Shown here piece after piece: positions 36,250 to 46,253 of a DNA stretch of 64,000 bases. The first letter of the stretch is position 1. Every line of letters starts with the position of its first letter. The translations under genes were made by a program, and so were the position numbers. The notes under the pieces are model-generated. The model was not told the DNA's origin and ran no database searches. It saw only the letters and a list, made by a program, of their open reading frames with translations. The DNA lies in NCBI RefSeq assembly GCF_001522585.2, contig NZ_CP013372.1, positions 372,001-436,000 of the forward strand, given 5' to 3'. The DNA is from Burkholderia sp. NRF60-BP8 (GTDB lineage Bacteria > Pseudomonadota > Gammaproteobacteria > Burkholderiales > Burkholderiaceae).

Positions 36250-37659
36250 CTAACGATCAGTGCCGCGCGGAAAGTAAAGCGCGAACGTCGTGCGCCCGTC
36301 GCGGCTCGCGACCTCCACCTTGCCGCGATGCAGCTCCATGATCGACTTCACGATCGCGAGCCCGAGCCCCGCGTTGCGCGCCGCGCCGTGCCGCGACGAA
36401 TCGATCCGGTAGAACCGCTCGAAGATCCGCTCGACCTGTTCGGGCGGAATCGCGGCGCCGCGGTTCGTGACTTCGACGACCGCGTAGCCGCGTTGTACGG
36501 ACACGGCCAGCTCGATCGTCGACGCGGCGTGCGCGTGTTCGAGCGCATTCGACGCGAGGTTGCTGACCGCACGCCGGAACAGCGTCGCGTCGGCGACGAC
36601 CGGCGCTTCGCCATGCACGTCGATGCGCACGCCGGCCTCGTCGGCCAACGCCTGGAAATACGACGCGAGCCGGCGCAGTTCGCTGCCCGCGTCCAGTTCG
36701 GCGGTCTTCAGGTGCTGCCGTGCATTGTCGGTGCGCGCGAGAAACAGCATGTTCTCGATCATCCGCTGCAGCCGTTCGCATTCCTCGATGTTCGACTCGA
36801 TCAGCGCTTCGTATTCGTCGACGGTGCGGGCGCGCGACAGCGTGATCTGCGACGAGCTGATCACGTTCGCGAGCGGCGTGCGCATGTCGTGCGCGAGATC
36901 GGACGAGAACTGCGACAGCCGCACGAACGCGCGTTCGAGGCGGTCGAGCATCCGGTTCACCGACGTGGCGAACTCGCGCAATTCGACCGGGCCGCCGCGC
37001 GCGTCGAGGCGTGCGTTCAGGTTGTGCGCCTCGATGCGCGATGTCTGCCGGCCGAGGCTTTCGACCGGGCGCAGGCCGCGCGACGCGACCGCGTAGCCGA
37101 GCGCGCCGACCAGCAGCGCGCCGACGGCCGCCGCGAGCCAGATGTCGACACGATAGCTTTCGAGCAGCGACTGCCGATCGGCCGCGGTGCGCGCGAGCGC
37201 GACCTCGATCGCTTCGCCGGACGGCAGCGTTTCGCGCGCGTACACGCAGCGCGACGTGCCGATGCCGGGCGGCGCGCACGTGAACGGCTCAGCGGCGCTG
37301 CCAGCCGGATGCGGCGCCGAGATCACCGATGCGAGCGTGTTGCCGGCTTCGTCGGAATGCTCGACGAGCGGTTGGTGTCGCGCATCGTAGATGCCGAGAT
37401 AGACGCCCGGATGTGACAGCAGCACGTCATGGAACACGGCCGGGTCGGCGCGCAGCGCGGCCGTCGAGCCGCTGGCGCGTGCCAGTTGCAGGAACTGGTT
37501 GAGCTTGGCGGAGATCTCGATGTCGTCGCGCCGCGTCAGTTCGGCGGACAGCGAACGATAGAGATACGCGCCGGTCAGCGCGAACACGAGCGCCGCGACG
37601 GCGGCGAACGCGAGCGTCAGGCGCCGCAGCAGCGAATACGACGCGGGGCGCGCGGTCAC
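36250..37659 (-). CDS. copS: Heavy-metal sensor histidine kinase (CusS/CopS type)
   Basis: 469 residues. Two membrane segments (about 13-35 and 170-192) enclose a periplasmic sensor domain with two cysteines ([14 protein letters not shown]). A HAMP region follows, then the H-box with His257 ([12 protein letters not shown]), an N-box (NLASNALEH) and a G-box (GLGLAIVKS). The [18 protein letters not shown] block is characteristic of heavy-metal sensor kinases. It starts at GTG, overlapping the stop of the response regulator (GTGA). Confidence 0.93.
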   Translation of the reverse strand: MTARPASYSLLRRLTLAFAAVAALVFALTGAYLYRSLSAELTRRDDIEISAKLNQFLQLARASGSTAALRADPAVFHDVLLSHPGVYLGIYDARHQPLVEHSDEAGNTLASVISAPHPAGSAAEPFTCAPPGIGTSRCVYARETLPSGEAIEVALARTAADRQSLLESYRVDIWLAAAVGALLVGALGYAVASRGLRPVESLGRQTSRIEAHNLNARLDARGGPVELREFATSVNRMLDRLERAFVRLSQFSSDLAHDMRTPLANVISSSQITLSRARTVDEYEALIESNIEECERLQRMIENMLFLARTDNARQHLKTAELDAGSELRRLASYFQALADEAGVRIDVHGEAPVVADATLFRRAVSNLASNALEHAHAASTIELAVSVQRGYAVVEVTNRGAAIPPEQVERIFERFYRIDSSRHGAARNAGLGLAIVKSIMELHRGKVEVASRDGRTTFALYFPRGTDR

Positions 37660-38327
37660 GAACGATCCTCGAGCACGTAGCCCATGCCGCGGATCGTGTG
37701 GATCAGCTTCTTCTCGTAAGCGTTGTCGATCTTCGCGCGCAGGCGCTTGATCGCCGCATCGACGACGTTCGTGTCGCTGTCGAAATTCATGTCCCAGATC
37801 TGCGACGTGATGAAGGTGCGCGTCAGCACCTCGCCTTCGCGTTCCGCGAGCAGCTGCAGCAGCGCGAATTCCTGTGCGGTCAGGTCGATGCGGGCGTCGG
37901 CGCGCCGCACGCGGCGCTTGAGCAGGTCGATTTCCAGATCGGCGACGTGCAGGACGTCGCGCACGTTGCGCGGTGCGCGCCGCAGCAGTGAGCGGATACG
38001 GGCGAGGAATTCGGCATACGCGAACGGCTTGAGCAGGTAATCGTCGGCGCCGAGTTCGAGCCCGGCGACCTTGTCCTCGATCGCGTCGCGGGCCGTGAGC
38101 AGCAGCACGGGCGTCTGCTTCTGCGCGCGCAGCCGCCTGAGCACCTCGAAGCCGTCGAGCTCCGGCAGCATCACGTCGAGCACGACGAGGTCGAAATCCT
38201 CGTGCAATGCGAGGAACAGCCCGTCCTTGCCGTTTTCCGCGACGTCGACCGTGTAGCTCGCCTCCGTCAGGCCCTTCCGCAGGTAGGACGCCATCTTGGC
38301 TTCGTCTTCGACTATCAGTATCCGCAT
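37656..38327 (-). CDS. copR: Heavy-metal response regulator, OmpR family (CusR/CopR type)
   Basis: 223 residues. Receiver domain with Asp51 as phosphoacceptor ([12 protein letters not shown]) and the K of LLKPFAYAE; the C-terminal winged helix includes [20 protein letters not shown], a stretch typical of CusR/CopR/PcoR regulators. It is divergent from the copper operon beginning at 38560, and a CusR-box-like site lies between. It should activate that operon when the kinase senses periplasmic copper. Confidence 0.93.
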   Translation of the reverse strand: MRILIVEDEAKMASYLRKGLTEASYTVDVAENGKDGLFLALHEDFDLVVLDVMLPELDGFEVLRRLRAQKQTPVLLLTARDAIEDKVAGLELGADDYLLKPFAYAEFLARIRSLLRRAPRNVRDVLHVADLEIDLLKRRVRRADARIDLTAQEFALLQLLAEREGEVLTRTFITSQIWDMNFDSDTNVVDAAIKRLRAKIDNAYEKKLIHTIRGMGYVLEDRS

Positions 38328-38411
38328 GGTGAGGCAGGCTGTCCGTGATTCCAGCCGGTCAGTGTAACGCCGAGCGTACGGTGTCGCGCGTGCGCGCAGG
38401 ATGACCGGCGG

Positions 38412-38427
38412 ATGACGGAATTGTCAT
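38412..38427. promoter_or_regulatory. CusR/CopR box
   Basis: ATGACGGAATTGTCAT matches the E. coli CusR box core (ATGACAANNTTGTCAT) except for two bases, and lies in the gap between copR and the divergent copper operon. Confidence 0.65.
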
Positions 38428-38559
38428 GAAAAGCCGGTCATGTTTCGGCCATGCCGTCGTCACCGCGTCGGCGATAAGCTGCGGTCGTCTTGTCCCCGGC
38501 GCGCGCCGTCACGGCGCCGCGACGGCCCGAACGATCGCTGTCTGCCCGATTTCGTCTCC

Positions 38560-38916
38560 ATGTCGTACTGGCGCACCTTTCTCGTCGTCGTATTGCTCGC
38601 GCTGAGCCTGCCGATCCAGTCGTTCGCGGTCGTTTCGATGCCGTGCTCGGGAGCTGCCGTGCGGCATGCGGACAACGCGTCGCACGCGATGCCGGCCGCG
38701 CAGGACGGTCATCGCGATCACGGCGACCATGCACGAGGTGCGTCGTCGTGTGCCGCGTGCGTGTCCTGCTGCTTCGGCACGGACATGTCGGGGGCGCTCG
38801 CGGTGCCTGCCGCGGCGAGCGTCGGCGTCACGATCGTCGCGCCACCGCCTTCGGCCGGAGGCGTGTCGTTCCTGACCGGCGGCATCGACCGGCCGCCGCG
38901 CCGGATGCCCGCCTAG
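38560..38916 (+). CDS. Small exported His/Cys-containing protein of the copper operon (CopL-like)
   Basis: 118 residues with a signal peptide (MSYWRTFLVVVLLALSLPIQ, cleavage after SFA). The mature part has a His-rich stretch (HRDHGDHARG) and a cysteine cluster (SSCAACVSCCFG), then a low-complexity tail. It resembles in plan the exported metal protein at 25105 and stands first in the copper operon. A periplasmic copper-binding role is likely but inferred. Confidence 0.7.
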   Translation: MSYWRTFLVVVLLALSLPIQSFAVVSMPCSGAAVRHADNASHAMPAAQDGHRDHGDHARGASSCAACVSCCFGTDMSGALAVPAAASVGVTIVAPPPSAGGVSFLTGGIDRPPRRMPA

Positions 38917-38998
38917 TCCCTGCCCGTGGCCGACCGGCCGCGATCCGCCCTCTACTCCGGCGGCCGCCTCGGGCGCGCCGGACGACTTACGACGAGAC

Positions 38999-39286
38999 AT
39001 GTTCATGCGATTGATCATTGCGGCGCTAATGGGCGCGGCGGCCCTCGTGCCGTCGCTCGCGCCCGCGCAAACCCCGTTGCCCGATCCGGCGGACGCCGCC
39101 GCGTCGGTGCCGGACGTCACCGTGACGTCCGCGTTCGACGGCTACCGGCCGTATCGGGACGATGCAGGCCCGGGCTGGAAGCAACTGAACCGGGACGTGA
39201 CGGAGCGGCCCGCGAAAGGGCGTACGACCGGCGGCGCGGCCGGCAACGGCGCGGCCCATTCGATGCACGGAGGGGCCGCGCGATGA
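38999..39286 (+). CDS. Small exported hypothetical protein of the copper operon
   Basis: 95 residues, signal peptide MFMRLIIAALMGAAALVPSL with cleavage after APAQ. The mature part contains VTSAFDGYRPYRDDAGPGWK and a Gly/His tail. Not recognised, but small proteins with this YRPYRD-type core are often found just before CusC-like channels in copper clusters. Its stop overlaps the next start (ATGA), implying coupled translation. Confidence 0.7.
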   Translation: MFMRLIIAALMGAAALVPSLAPAQTPLPDPADAAASVPDVTVTSAFDGYRPYRDDAGPGWKQLNRDVTERPAKGRTTGGAAGNGAAHSMHGGAAR

Positions 39287-40782
39287 CGACGTTCGCGATA
39301 TCGCCGAGGATCGGCGCGGCCGTGGTCGCGCTGGCGTTCCTCGCGGGCTGCACGACGTTTTCGAAGGACGGGTTCGACGCCGTGTCGTCCGCCGCATCGG
39401 CGCGCATCGGCAAGGACGCAGTGGTGGTCAGGACCGACGCCGACCGCGAAGCCGTCGACCGGCGGACGAAGGAACTGCTCGGCAAGCCGCTGTCGATGGA
39501 CGACGCGGTGCAGGTCGCGCTGCTGAACAACCGCGGGCTGCAGGCGTCGTATGCGGAGCTGGGGCTGTCGGAGGCCGACCTCGTGCAGGCCGGCCGGCTG
39601 CCGAACCCGCGCTTCGCATTCAGCCGCACGCGTGCCGGCGACGGCGAGCTGACGCTCGGCCGCACGTTCTCGGCGAACGTGTTCGCGCTGCTGACGATGC
39701 CGCTTGCAACGAAGATCGAGCGCCGCCGTTTCGAGCAGACCAGGCTGGAAACGGCCGATGCGATGCTGAAGGTCGCGGCCGATGCGCGCCGGGCCTACGT
39801 GGAAGCGGTCGCCGCCGAGCAGGCCGCGAACTATGCGCAGCAGGTGCGCGACGCCGCGAGCGCGGCCGCCGAGCTGGCGCTGCGCATGCGGCAGGCCGGC
39901 AACTTCAGCCGGCTCGACTACGCGCGCGAACAGGCGTTTCATGCCGACGCGGTCGCGCAGCACGCGAAGGCGCGCCAGCAGGCCGTCGCCGCACGCGAGA
40001 AGCTCACGCGTGCGATGGGGCTGTGGGGCGAACGCACGCGATACGCGCTACCCGAACGCCTGCCGGATTTGCCGAAGGCGCGCCCGGATCTGCCCGATCT
40101 CGAACGCTTCGCGATGCGCAACCGCCTCGACATCCAGGCGGCGAAGCTGCGGACGCAGGGCGTCGCGTCGTCGCTCGGCCTGAGCAAGGCCACGCGTTTC
40201 GTCAACGCGGTCGAGCTCGGTTACGTGAACGACTACGAGACCGGCAAGGGCCACGAGCACGGCTACGAGATCAGCGTCGAGATTCCGCTGTTCGACTGGG
40301 GCGGCGCGAAGGTCGCGCGCGCCGAGGCCGTCTACATGCAATCGGCGAACCGGCTCGCGAAAACGGCCATCGATGCCCGCTCCGAAGTACGCGAATCGTA
40401 CGCGGCGTACGTGACGAGCTACGACGTCGCGACGCACTATCGCGACGAAGTCGTGCCGCTGCGCAAGACGATTTCCGACGAACTGCTGCTGCGCTACAAC
40501 GGGATGCTCGCGAGCGTGTTCGAGCTGCTGACCGATGCGCGCGAACAGGTCGGCGCGGTCAACGGCTACATCGACGCGCTGAAGGACTACTGGCTCGCCG
40601 AAACCGATCTGCAGATGGCCGTCGGCGGCCGGTTGCCGTCGTCGGGCGCCGCGCCGCGCGCACCGCATGACGCCGAATCGGCACCCGCATCCACATTCGA
40701 CGCCGACGCTGCGCGGCAGCCGGCTTCCACCCCCGCGGCGCCATCGGCGCCCGCCACGCAACCGCATCCGGAAGGTCATTGA
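39283..40782 (+). CDS. TolC-family outer-membrane lipoprotein of the copper operon
   Basis: 499 residues. A lipobox (LAFLAGC) marks an acylated N-terminus. Two TolC-type repeats follow, with PLSMDDAVQVALLNNRGLQA at the start of the first and EIPLFDWGGAKVARAEAVYM in the second. A low-complexity tail rich in P, A and T (about 450-499) is unusual. No RND adaptor or pump adjoins it, so it may work with the pump encoded at 28410 or have a separate role in outer-membrane copper handling, as for similar proteins next to CopA oxidases. Confidence 0.87.
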   Translation: MTTFAISPRIGAAVVALAFLAGCTTFSKDGFDAVSSAASARIGKDAVVVRTDADREAVDRRTKELLGKPLSMDDAVQVALLNNRGLQASYAELGLSEADLVQAGRLPNPRFAFSRTRAGDGELTLGRTFSANVFALLTMPLATKIERRRFEQTRLETADAMLKVAADARRAYVEAVAAEQAANYAQQVRDAASAAAELALRMRQAGNFSRLDYAREQAFHADAVAQHAKARQQAVAAREKLTRAMGLWGERTRYALPERLPDLPKARPDLPDLERFAMRNRLDIQAAKLRTQGVASSLGLSKATRFVNAVELGYVNDYETGKGHEHGYEISVEIPLFDWGGAKVARAEAVYMQSANRLAKTAIDARSEVRESYAAYVTSYDVATHYRDEVVPLRKTISDELLLRYNGMLASVFELLTDAREQVGAVNGYIDALKDYWLAETDLQMAVGGRLPSSGAAPRAPHDAESAPASTFDADAARQPASTPAAPSAPATQPHPEGH

Positions 40783-40783
40783 C

Positions 40784-42079
40784 ATGGTGTCCCGTCGACA
40801 ATTTCTCAGCGGCTCGGGCGCCGCGCTGCTTGGCGCGGCGATGGTCAGCCGGGCCGGCGCCGCGTCGCTGCCCGACGCGCCGACGATGGCGAAAACCGGC
40901 ACGCAGCCGCCGCTCGTGCCGCCCAACGGCCGCCCGTACACGCCCGTCGCGACGCTGAACGGCTGGTCGCTGCCGTGGCGGATGAAGAACGGCTGGAAGG
41001 AATTCCACCTGACGGCCGAGCCCGTCGTGCGCGAGATGGCGCCCGGCATGAACGCGAACCTGTGGGGTTACAACGGCCAGTCGCCCGGCCCGACGATCGA
41101 GGCCGTCGAAGGCGACAAGGTCCGCATCTTCGTGACCAACCGGCTGCCCGAGCACACGACGATCCACTGGCACGGGCTGCGGCTGCCGAACGGGATGGAC
41201 GGCGTCGGCGGCCTCACGCAGCCGCATATCCCGCCCGGCAAGACCTTCGTCTACGAGTTCAGGCTCGAAGCGCACGGCACGTTCATGTATCACCCGCACG
41301 CCGACGAGATGGTGCAGATGGCGATGGGGATGATGGGCATGTTCGTCGTGCATCCGAAGGACCGCGGCACGATGCCGGTCGATCGCGATTTCGTGTTCCT
41401 GCTCGCCGCGTACGACATCGATCCCGGCAGCTACACGCCGCGCGTGAACGAGATGACCGACTTCAACATGTGGACCTTCAACTCGCGCGTGTTCCCGGGC
41501 ATCGATCCGCTGCCGGTGCGCGCCGGCGACCGCGTGCGGATTCGTTTCGGCAACCTGACGATGACGAATCACCCGATCCACCTGCACGGCTACAGCTTCG
41601 AGGTCGCGGGCACCGACGGCGGCTGGATTCCGCCGGCCGCGCGCTGGCCGGAAGTGACGGCCGATGTCGCGGTGGGCCAGATGCGCGCGATCGAGTTCAC
41701 CGCCGATCGCCCGGGCGACTGGGCGTTCCATTGCCACAAGTCGCACCACACGATGAATGCGATGGGCCATCAGGTGCCGAACCTGATCGGCGTACCGCAG
41801 AAGGATCTCGCGAAGCGGATCGGCAAGCTCGTGCCCGACTACATGGCGATGGGCAGCACGGGCGGCGCGATGGGCGGCATGGAGATGCCGCTGCCCGACA
41901 ACACGCTGCCGATGATGACCGGCACGGGCCCGTTCGGGCCGCTGGAAATGGGTGGCATGTTCACGGTGCTCAAGGTGCGGCAAGGGCTCGGCCGCAACGA
42001 CTATCGCGATCCGGGCTGGTTCCGGCATCCGAAGGGCACCGTCGCATACGAATACACCGGCGAAATGCCGGACGGTTGA
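40784..42079 (+). CDS. copA: Multicopper oxidase (CopA-like), Tat-exported
   Basis: 431 residues; the start MVSRRQFLSGSGAALLG, after GGAAGG, is a twin-arginine signal. All four copper-binding motifs are visible: HWHG, HPHADEM, HPIHLHGY and HCHKSHHTMNAMGH, the last including the type 1 site. The C-terminal part is Met-rich (MAMGSTGGAMGGMEMP). It is shorter than Pseudomonas CopA (about 600) and belongs to the compact oxidases. It probably oxidises Cu(I) in the periplasm. It lies one base after the channel gene. Confidence 0.93.
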   Translation: MVSRRQFLSGSGAALLGAAMVSRAGAASLPDAPTMAKTGTQPPLVPPNGRPYTPVATLNGWSLPWRMKNGWKEFHLTAEPVVREMAPGMNANLWGYNGQSPGPTIEAVEGDKVRIFVTNRLPEHTTIHWHGLRLPNGMDGVGGLTQPHIPPGKTFVYEFRLEAHGTFMYHPHADEMVQMAMGMMGMFVVHPKDRGTMPVDRDFVFLLAAYDIDPGSYTPRVNEMTDFNMWTFNSRVFPGIDPLPVRAGDRVRIRFGNLTMTNHPIHLHGYSFEVAGTDGGWIPPAARWPEVTADVAVGQMRAIEFTADRPGDWAFHCHKSHHTMNAMGHQVPNLIGVPQKDLAKRIGKLVPDYMAMGSTGGAMGGMEMPLPDNTLPMMTGTGPFGPLEMGGMFTVLKVRQGLGRNDYRDPGWFRHPKGTVAYEYTGEMPDG

Positions 42080-42088
42080 AGCAGCACG

Positions 42089-42114
42089 CGGCGGCCGCGC
42101 CGATGCGGCCGCCG
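42089..42114 (+). terminator. Hairpin between the multicopper oxidase and cusF genes
   Basis: CGGCGGCCGC and GCGGCCGCCG form a perfect 10-bp stem around a six-base loop, ten bases after the oxidase stop. It may tune expression of the downstream genes. Confidence 0.5.
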
Positions 42115-42145
42115 GTTTCCATTCACTCACACGGGAGTCGACACG

Positions 42146-42493
42146 ATGAAGAAGGGACTGGTTTTGATGGCGACGGGGTGCGCGCTGGCGTTCTCCGCTG
42201 CGTCGTACGCCGCCGGCGACATGGCCGGCATGGACATGAGCGATGGCGCGAAGCAGGGCGCCGCGGCGGCGTCGCGCATGTCGCACGGCGAGATCCGCAA
42301 GGTCGACCCGGCGGCCGGCAAGCTGACGATCAAGCACGGCCCGCTGGAGAACCTCGGGATGGACGCGATGACGATGGTATTCAAGGTGAAGGACCCGGCG
42401 ATGCTGTCGCAGGTCAAGGCGGGCGATACGGTCGACTTCGTCGCCGAGGACGTGGACGGCGTGCTGACCGTCGTCGAACTGAAGAAGCCGTGA
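42146..42493 (+). CDS. CusF-like periplasmic copper-binding protein
   Basis: 115 residues with signal peptide (cleavage near SYAAG), a Met-containing linker (MAGMDMSDG) and a CusF barrel: IRKVDPAAGKLTIKHGPLEN, MDAMTMVFKVKD, VVELKKP. The His and M..MTM of the copper site are kept and the tryptophan is absent, as in the other CusF-like protein at 31613, of which it is a clear paralogue. GGGAG precedes the ATG. Confidence 0.9.
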   Translation: MKKGLVLMATGCALAFSAASYAAGDMAGMDMSDGAKQGAAAASRMSHGEIRKVDPAAGKLTIKHGPLENLGMDAMTMVFKVKDPAMLSQVKAGDTVDFVAEDVDGVLTVVELKKP

Positions 42494-42507
42494 CGCGGAG
42501 CGCGAAC

Positions 42508-42888
42508 ATGACCAGCACGATTTCCGGACGGCTCGCCGCGTTCGCCGCGGCTGGCGCCCTCTTCGCGATGACACCGGTCGAGGCCTCGGCCCACGGCAAG
42601 CTCGAAGGCGCCGCACCCGCAGCCGGCAGCACGGTCGACGCGTCGCCCGACACGGTGCGGCTGACGTTCAACGAAGACCTCGAACCGGCGTTCAGCTCGG
42701 TGAAGGTGTCGGATGCGAGCGGCAACGCCGTCACGCAGGACAAGGCGAAGGTCGACGCGTCGAATCCGCGCGTGATGGCCGTCGCGATACCGAAGCTCGC
42801 GGCCGGCGCGTACACGGTGCAGTGGACGGCGATGACGGCCGATGCGCATCGCACGAAGGGCACCTATACGTTCCGGGTGAAGGAATGA
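42508..42888 (+). CDS. copC: CopC-family periplasmic copper-binding protein
   Basis: 126 residues. Signal peptide ends at EASA, leaving His as first residue of the mature protein (HGKLEGAAPAAGST), the N-terminal copper ligand of CopC. The late WTAMTADAHRTKGTYTFRV block carries the other Cu(II) ligands (Asp and His). No Met-rich Cu(I) loop is seen. It overlaps copD (ATGA). Confidence 0.92.
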   Translation: MTSTISGRLAAFAAAGALFAMTPVEASAHGKLEGAAPAAGSTVDASPDTVRLTFNEDLEPAFSSVKVSDASGNAVTQDKAKVDASNPRVMAVAIPKLAAGAYTVQWTAMTADAHRTKGTYTFRVKE

Positions 42889-43826
42889 ACGACGGCATCC
42901 TCGGCCTGTTGCGGCTCGTGGCGGTGGCGATCCAGAACGCCGGGTTCGCGGTGGTCGTCGGTGCGCTGCTCGGTCGCCACTGGCTCGCGCGCGGCGCGTC
43001 CGCATGGCAGCACGACGTCGGCCGGCGGCTCGTCGCGACGCTGCGCATCGCATCCGTCGTATCGCTGCTCGCGAGCGTCACCGCGTTCTGGGCGCACTGC
43101 GCGCTGATGAGCGAAGTGTCGCTGCTCGACGCGGGGCCGGCGGTGTGTTCGATGCTTGCGCGCACCGGGTTCGGTCATGCGTGGCTGGCCGGCACGGTGT
43201 TGATGCTCGTCGTCGTGCTGCTGTCGTTCGTCGGGCGCGCGAACGACACGCGGTTTCCGTTCGCGATGGCGGCCGCGCTTGCCGCTGTCGCGCTGGCGCG
43301 CAGCAACGGCGGCCATCCGGTGGACGCCGGGCTGTTCAGCGTGCCGGTGTGGGTCGACTGGCTGCATCTGCTGGCGATCAGCGCGTGGGTCGGGCTCGTG
43401 CTCGTGACGGCGTTCGGCCTGATGCCGCGGCTCGCCCGCATGCCGACGAGCGAGCGCATGACGGGTGCGGCGTTCGTGCAGTCGCTGTCCGATGCGTCGA
43501 CCTGCGCGTTGATCGTGCTGTTCGCGACCGGCGCGTACAACGGCTGGCGCGGCGTCGAGACGCCCGCCAACCTGCTCGCGTCGACGTACGGGCAGATCCT
43601 GCTGCTGAAGCTCGCGCTCGTGCTGCTTGCCGCGATGCTCGGCGGGCACAACCGCTTCTTCGGGATGCCGAAGCTGCTGGACGCGTTGAAGGACCCGGCC
43701 GCCGCGATGCCGGCACACGCGTTGAAGCGGTTCTGCACCGTGCTGCGAGTCGAGGCGGTCGTGCTCGGCGGCGTGCTGATGGCGGCGGCCGTGCTCGTGT
43801 CGAGCGCGTTGCCGGGGACGGTCTAG
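42885..43826 (+). CDS. copD: CopD-family copper resistance membrane protein
   Basis: 313 residues with about eight membrane segments. The WLHLLAISAWVGLVLVTAFG block (about residues 165-185) contains the H-x-x-x-x-x-x-W pattern of CopD. Its start overlaps the copC stop, and CopC/CopD usually act together to bring copper into the cytoplasm or balance it. It ends the copper operon. Confidence 0.9.
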   Translation: MNDGILGLLRLVAVAIQNAGFAVVVGALLGRHWLARGASAWQHDVGRRLVATLRIASVVSLLASVTAFWAHCALMSEVSLLDAGPAVCSMLARTGFGHAWLAGTVLMLVVVLLSFVGRANDTRFPFAMAAALAAVALARSNGGHPVDAGLFSVPVWVDWLHLLAISAWVGLVLVTAFGLMPRLARMPTSERMTGAAFVQSLSDASTCALIVLFATGAYNGWRGVETPANLLASTYGQILLLKLALVLLAAMLGGHNRFFGMPKLLDALKDPAAAMPAHALKRFCTVLRVEAVVLGGVLMAAAVLVSSALPGTV

Positions 43827-43995
43827 CGGCGGGGCTTCGGCGCCGGAAGATGGGGTGCATGGTCGGGGCTTGACCGGACGACACAGGGCGATCGCGGCGT
43901 GATGACGACCATTACATCGGCCTGTCTCGCGATTACCAAAAACTGTCACCGAGCGCCGCTAAGCTTTCGCCACCCTCACAACCGGGATTCCCGCC

Positions 43996-45810
43996 ATGCG
44001 CTCGACAATCCGCCTGTTTGCCCCGCTATTGCTGCTCCCGGCGCTCGCCGCGCCGGTGTGCGCCGCCACCGCCGCACCCGTCAGCCCCAATTGCGGCGGC
44101 AGCACGACGCCGATCGCCGATATCCAGGGGCCGGGCGCGCCGTCGCCGCTCGCCGGGCAGAACGCGTCGATCGAAGCCGTCGTCACCGCCGATTTCGGCG
44201 GTACGGACGGCTTCGGCGGCTTCTTCGTCCAGCAGGCCGACGCGCAGCGCCGCAACCAGCCGGGCGTGTCCGAAGGCCTGTTCGTCTATGCGCCGAAAGC
44301 GCGCGCGAAGGCCGGCGATCTCGTGCACGTGACGGGCAAGATCGAGGAGAAATACGGGCAGACGCAGCTCACGCTGTCGGGCCCGATCGCGGTGTGCGCG
44401 AACGGCCAGACGGTCACGCCCGCGACGCTCACGCTGCCGGTCGACAGCCCGAACGCGTTCGCCGCGTACGAAGGGATGCTCGTGCGCCTGCCGCAGACGC
44501 TGAGCGTCACCGACAACTACGAACTCGGCCGTTACGGCAGCGTGATGCTCAGCAACGGCCGCCTGCGCACGCCGACGAGCGTCGTGCCGCCCGCACAGGC
44601 GCAGGCGCAGATCGACGCGAACGCGCGCAACCGCCTGATCCTCGACGACGGCTCGAACAAGCAGAATCCCGCGACCGTGCCGTACCCGGCGCCGGGCCTG
44701 TCGGCCTCGAACACGCTGCGCGCGGGCTACACCGTGCGCGACGTCGAAGGCGTGCTCGAAGTGCGTTACGGCGCATGGCGCGTGCAGCCGCTGCCCGGTG
44801 CAGCAGTGCCGGCGTTCGAAGCACGTACGAACCCGCGCACGAACGCGCCGGCGCGCGATCCGAAATCGAACCTGCGCGTCGCGTCGTTCAACGTGCTGAA
44901 CTACTTCAACGGCAACGGTCTCGGCGGCGGCTTCGACGATCCGAACAATCGCGGCGCGAAGACCTTCCAGGAATTCCAGCGCCAGGAAGCGAAGATCGTC
45001 AGCGCGCTGAAGGCGATCGACGCCGACGTGATCGGCCTGATGGAAATCCAGAACAACGGTTACGGCGAACTGAGCGCGGTGCGCCAGCTCGCGGCGAAGC
45101 TCGGCGACCACTGGCGCGTCGTCGATCCGGGTACGTCGCGGCTCGGCGGCGACGCGATCGCGGTCGCGATGATCTACGACAGCCGCAAGGTCGAGCCGGT
45201 CGGTCGCGCGGCGACGCTCGCGATCGACGACAAGAACCGTCAGCCGCTCGCGCAGTCGTTCCGGCTGGTCGGCGGCAACAAGCAGGCGCTGACGGTGGCC
45301 GTGAACCACCTGAAGTCGAAGAACTGCCCGGACGCCGCGAACGACGATCTCGACCAGGGCGATGGCCAGGGCTGCTGGAACCCGACGCGCACGCGCGCGG
45401 CGGCGAAAGTCGCCGACTGGCTGGCCGGCAACCCGACGGGCGTCAAGAGCCAGGGCGTGCTGCTGATCGGCGACTTCAACAGCTACACGTACGAAGACCC
45501 GATCCGCGCGCTCGAGTCGCGCGGTTACCGCAACCTCGTCGCGCGCTGGATCGGCGCGAACGCATACAGCTACGTGTACAACGGCGAAGCCGGCTATCTC
45601 GACCACGCGCTCGCGACGCTGCCGCTCGCGTCGCACGTGAAGGCCGTGCACGAATGGCACATCAACGCGGACGAGCCGCTCGCGCTGCAGTACACGCTCG
45701 CGTACAAGTCGGCCGAGCAGCAGAAGACGTTCTACGCACCGGATGCATATCGCTCGTCGGATCACGATCCGGTGCTGATCGATATCGCGCTGCCGGGCGG
45801 CGGGAAGTGA
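43996..45810 (+). CDS. ExeM/NucH-family secreted endonuclease
   Basis: 604 residues with a signal peptide (cleavage after VCAAT). Residues 30-280 form OB-fold-like strand repeats typical of NucH; from about 290 the endonuclease/exonuclease/phosphatase domain follows with LRVASFNVLNYF, VIGLMEIQNNG, VNHLKSKNCPD, LIGDFNSY and SSDHDPVLIDI, which carry the metal and catalytic residues. Intact by motifs. It would degrade extracellular DNA, for nutrients or biofilm turnover. It stands alone, followed by a strong hairpin. Confidence 0.92.
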   Translation: MRSTIRLFAPLLLLPALAAPVCAATAAPVSPNCGGSTTPIADIQGPGAPSPLAGQNASIEAVVTADFGGTDGFGGFFVQQADAQRRNQPGVSEGLFVYAPKARAKAGDLVHVTGKIEEKYGQTQLTLSGPIAVCANGQTVTPATLTLPVDSPNAFAAYEGMLVRLPQTLSVTDNYELGRYGSVMLSNGRLRTPTSVVPPAQAQAQIDANARNRLILDDGSNKQNPATVPYPAPGLSASNTLRAGYTVRDVEGVLEVRYGAWRVQPLPGAAVPAFEARTNPRTNAPARDPKSNLRVASFNVLNYFNGNGLGGGFDDPNNRGAKTFQEFQRQEAKIVSALKAIDADVIGLMEIQNNGYGELSAVRQLAAKLGDHWRVVDPGTSRLGGDAIAVAMIYDSRKVEPVGRAATLAIDDKNRQPLAQSFRLVGGNKQALTVAVNHLKSKNCPDAANDDLDQGDGQGCWNPTRTRAAAKVADWLAGNPTGVKSQGVLLIGDFNSYTYEDPIRALESRGYRNLVARWIGANAYSYVYNGEAGYLDHALATLPLASHVKAVHEWHINADEPLALQYTLAYKSAEQQKTFYAPDAYRSSDHDPVLIDIALPGGGK

Positions 45811-45829
45811 CGATGGTTTGAGTGCCTGC

Positions 45830-45871
45830 GACAGGCGCGACGCGCGGCAATGCCGTCCGTCGCGGCCTGTC
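45830..45871 (+). terminator. Hairpin after the nuclease gene
   Basis: GACAGGCGCGACG and CGTCGC-G-GCCTGTC pair over 13 bp with one bulge, 19 bases after the stop codon. Confidence 0.6.
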
Positions 45872-46253
45872 CGGGAAAGCCGCTCGAATGCCGGGTAAAT
45901 AATGCCGCGCAGAATTAATCGAACCGGTATTTTATGGATGACGCAGTGCACATCGTTTCTGCAATTGAAGCGTGATTGAAGCGAATCGAATTATCGAATG
46001 ACGTGCGCATGTCGCTGCACCGTCCCGATCGATACGGCGATAATAAAAATGAAAGAATGGTCCTGTCGATCCGAAGGCCTTGAACGCGCTGCGCCAATGC
46101 AGAAAAGGCTTCCGCGTTGTGCGGGAAAAGTAAAATATTCGGCGCGGCATTGCCGATGAAGCATGCCTTTCACGAATAATCCTGTTTTCTTTCAAATTCC
46201 AGACACTGTCCGCCCTTCGCATCATTGCGGGATTTTTAATATCCGAATGATCT

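Noticed and set aside
43920..43975. Pho-box-like CTGTCTC and CTGTCAC before the secreted nuclease
   Set aside because: The two heptamers are 21 bp apart with no middle repeat, so the 11-bp periodic Pho box is not met.
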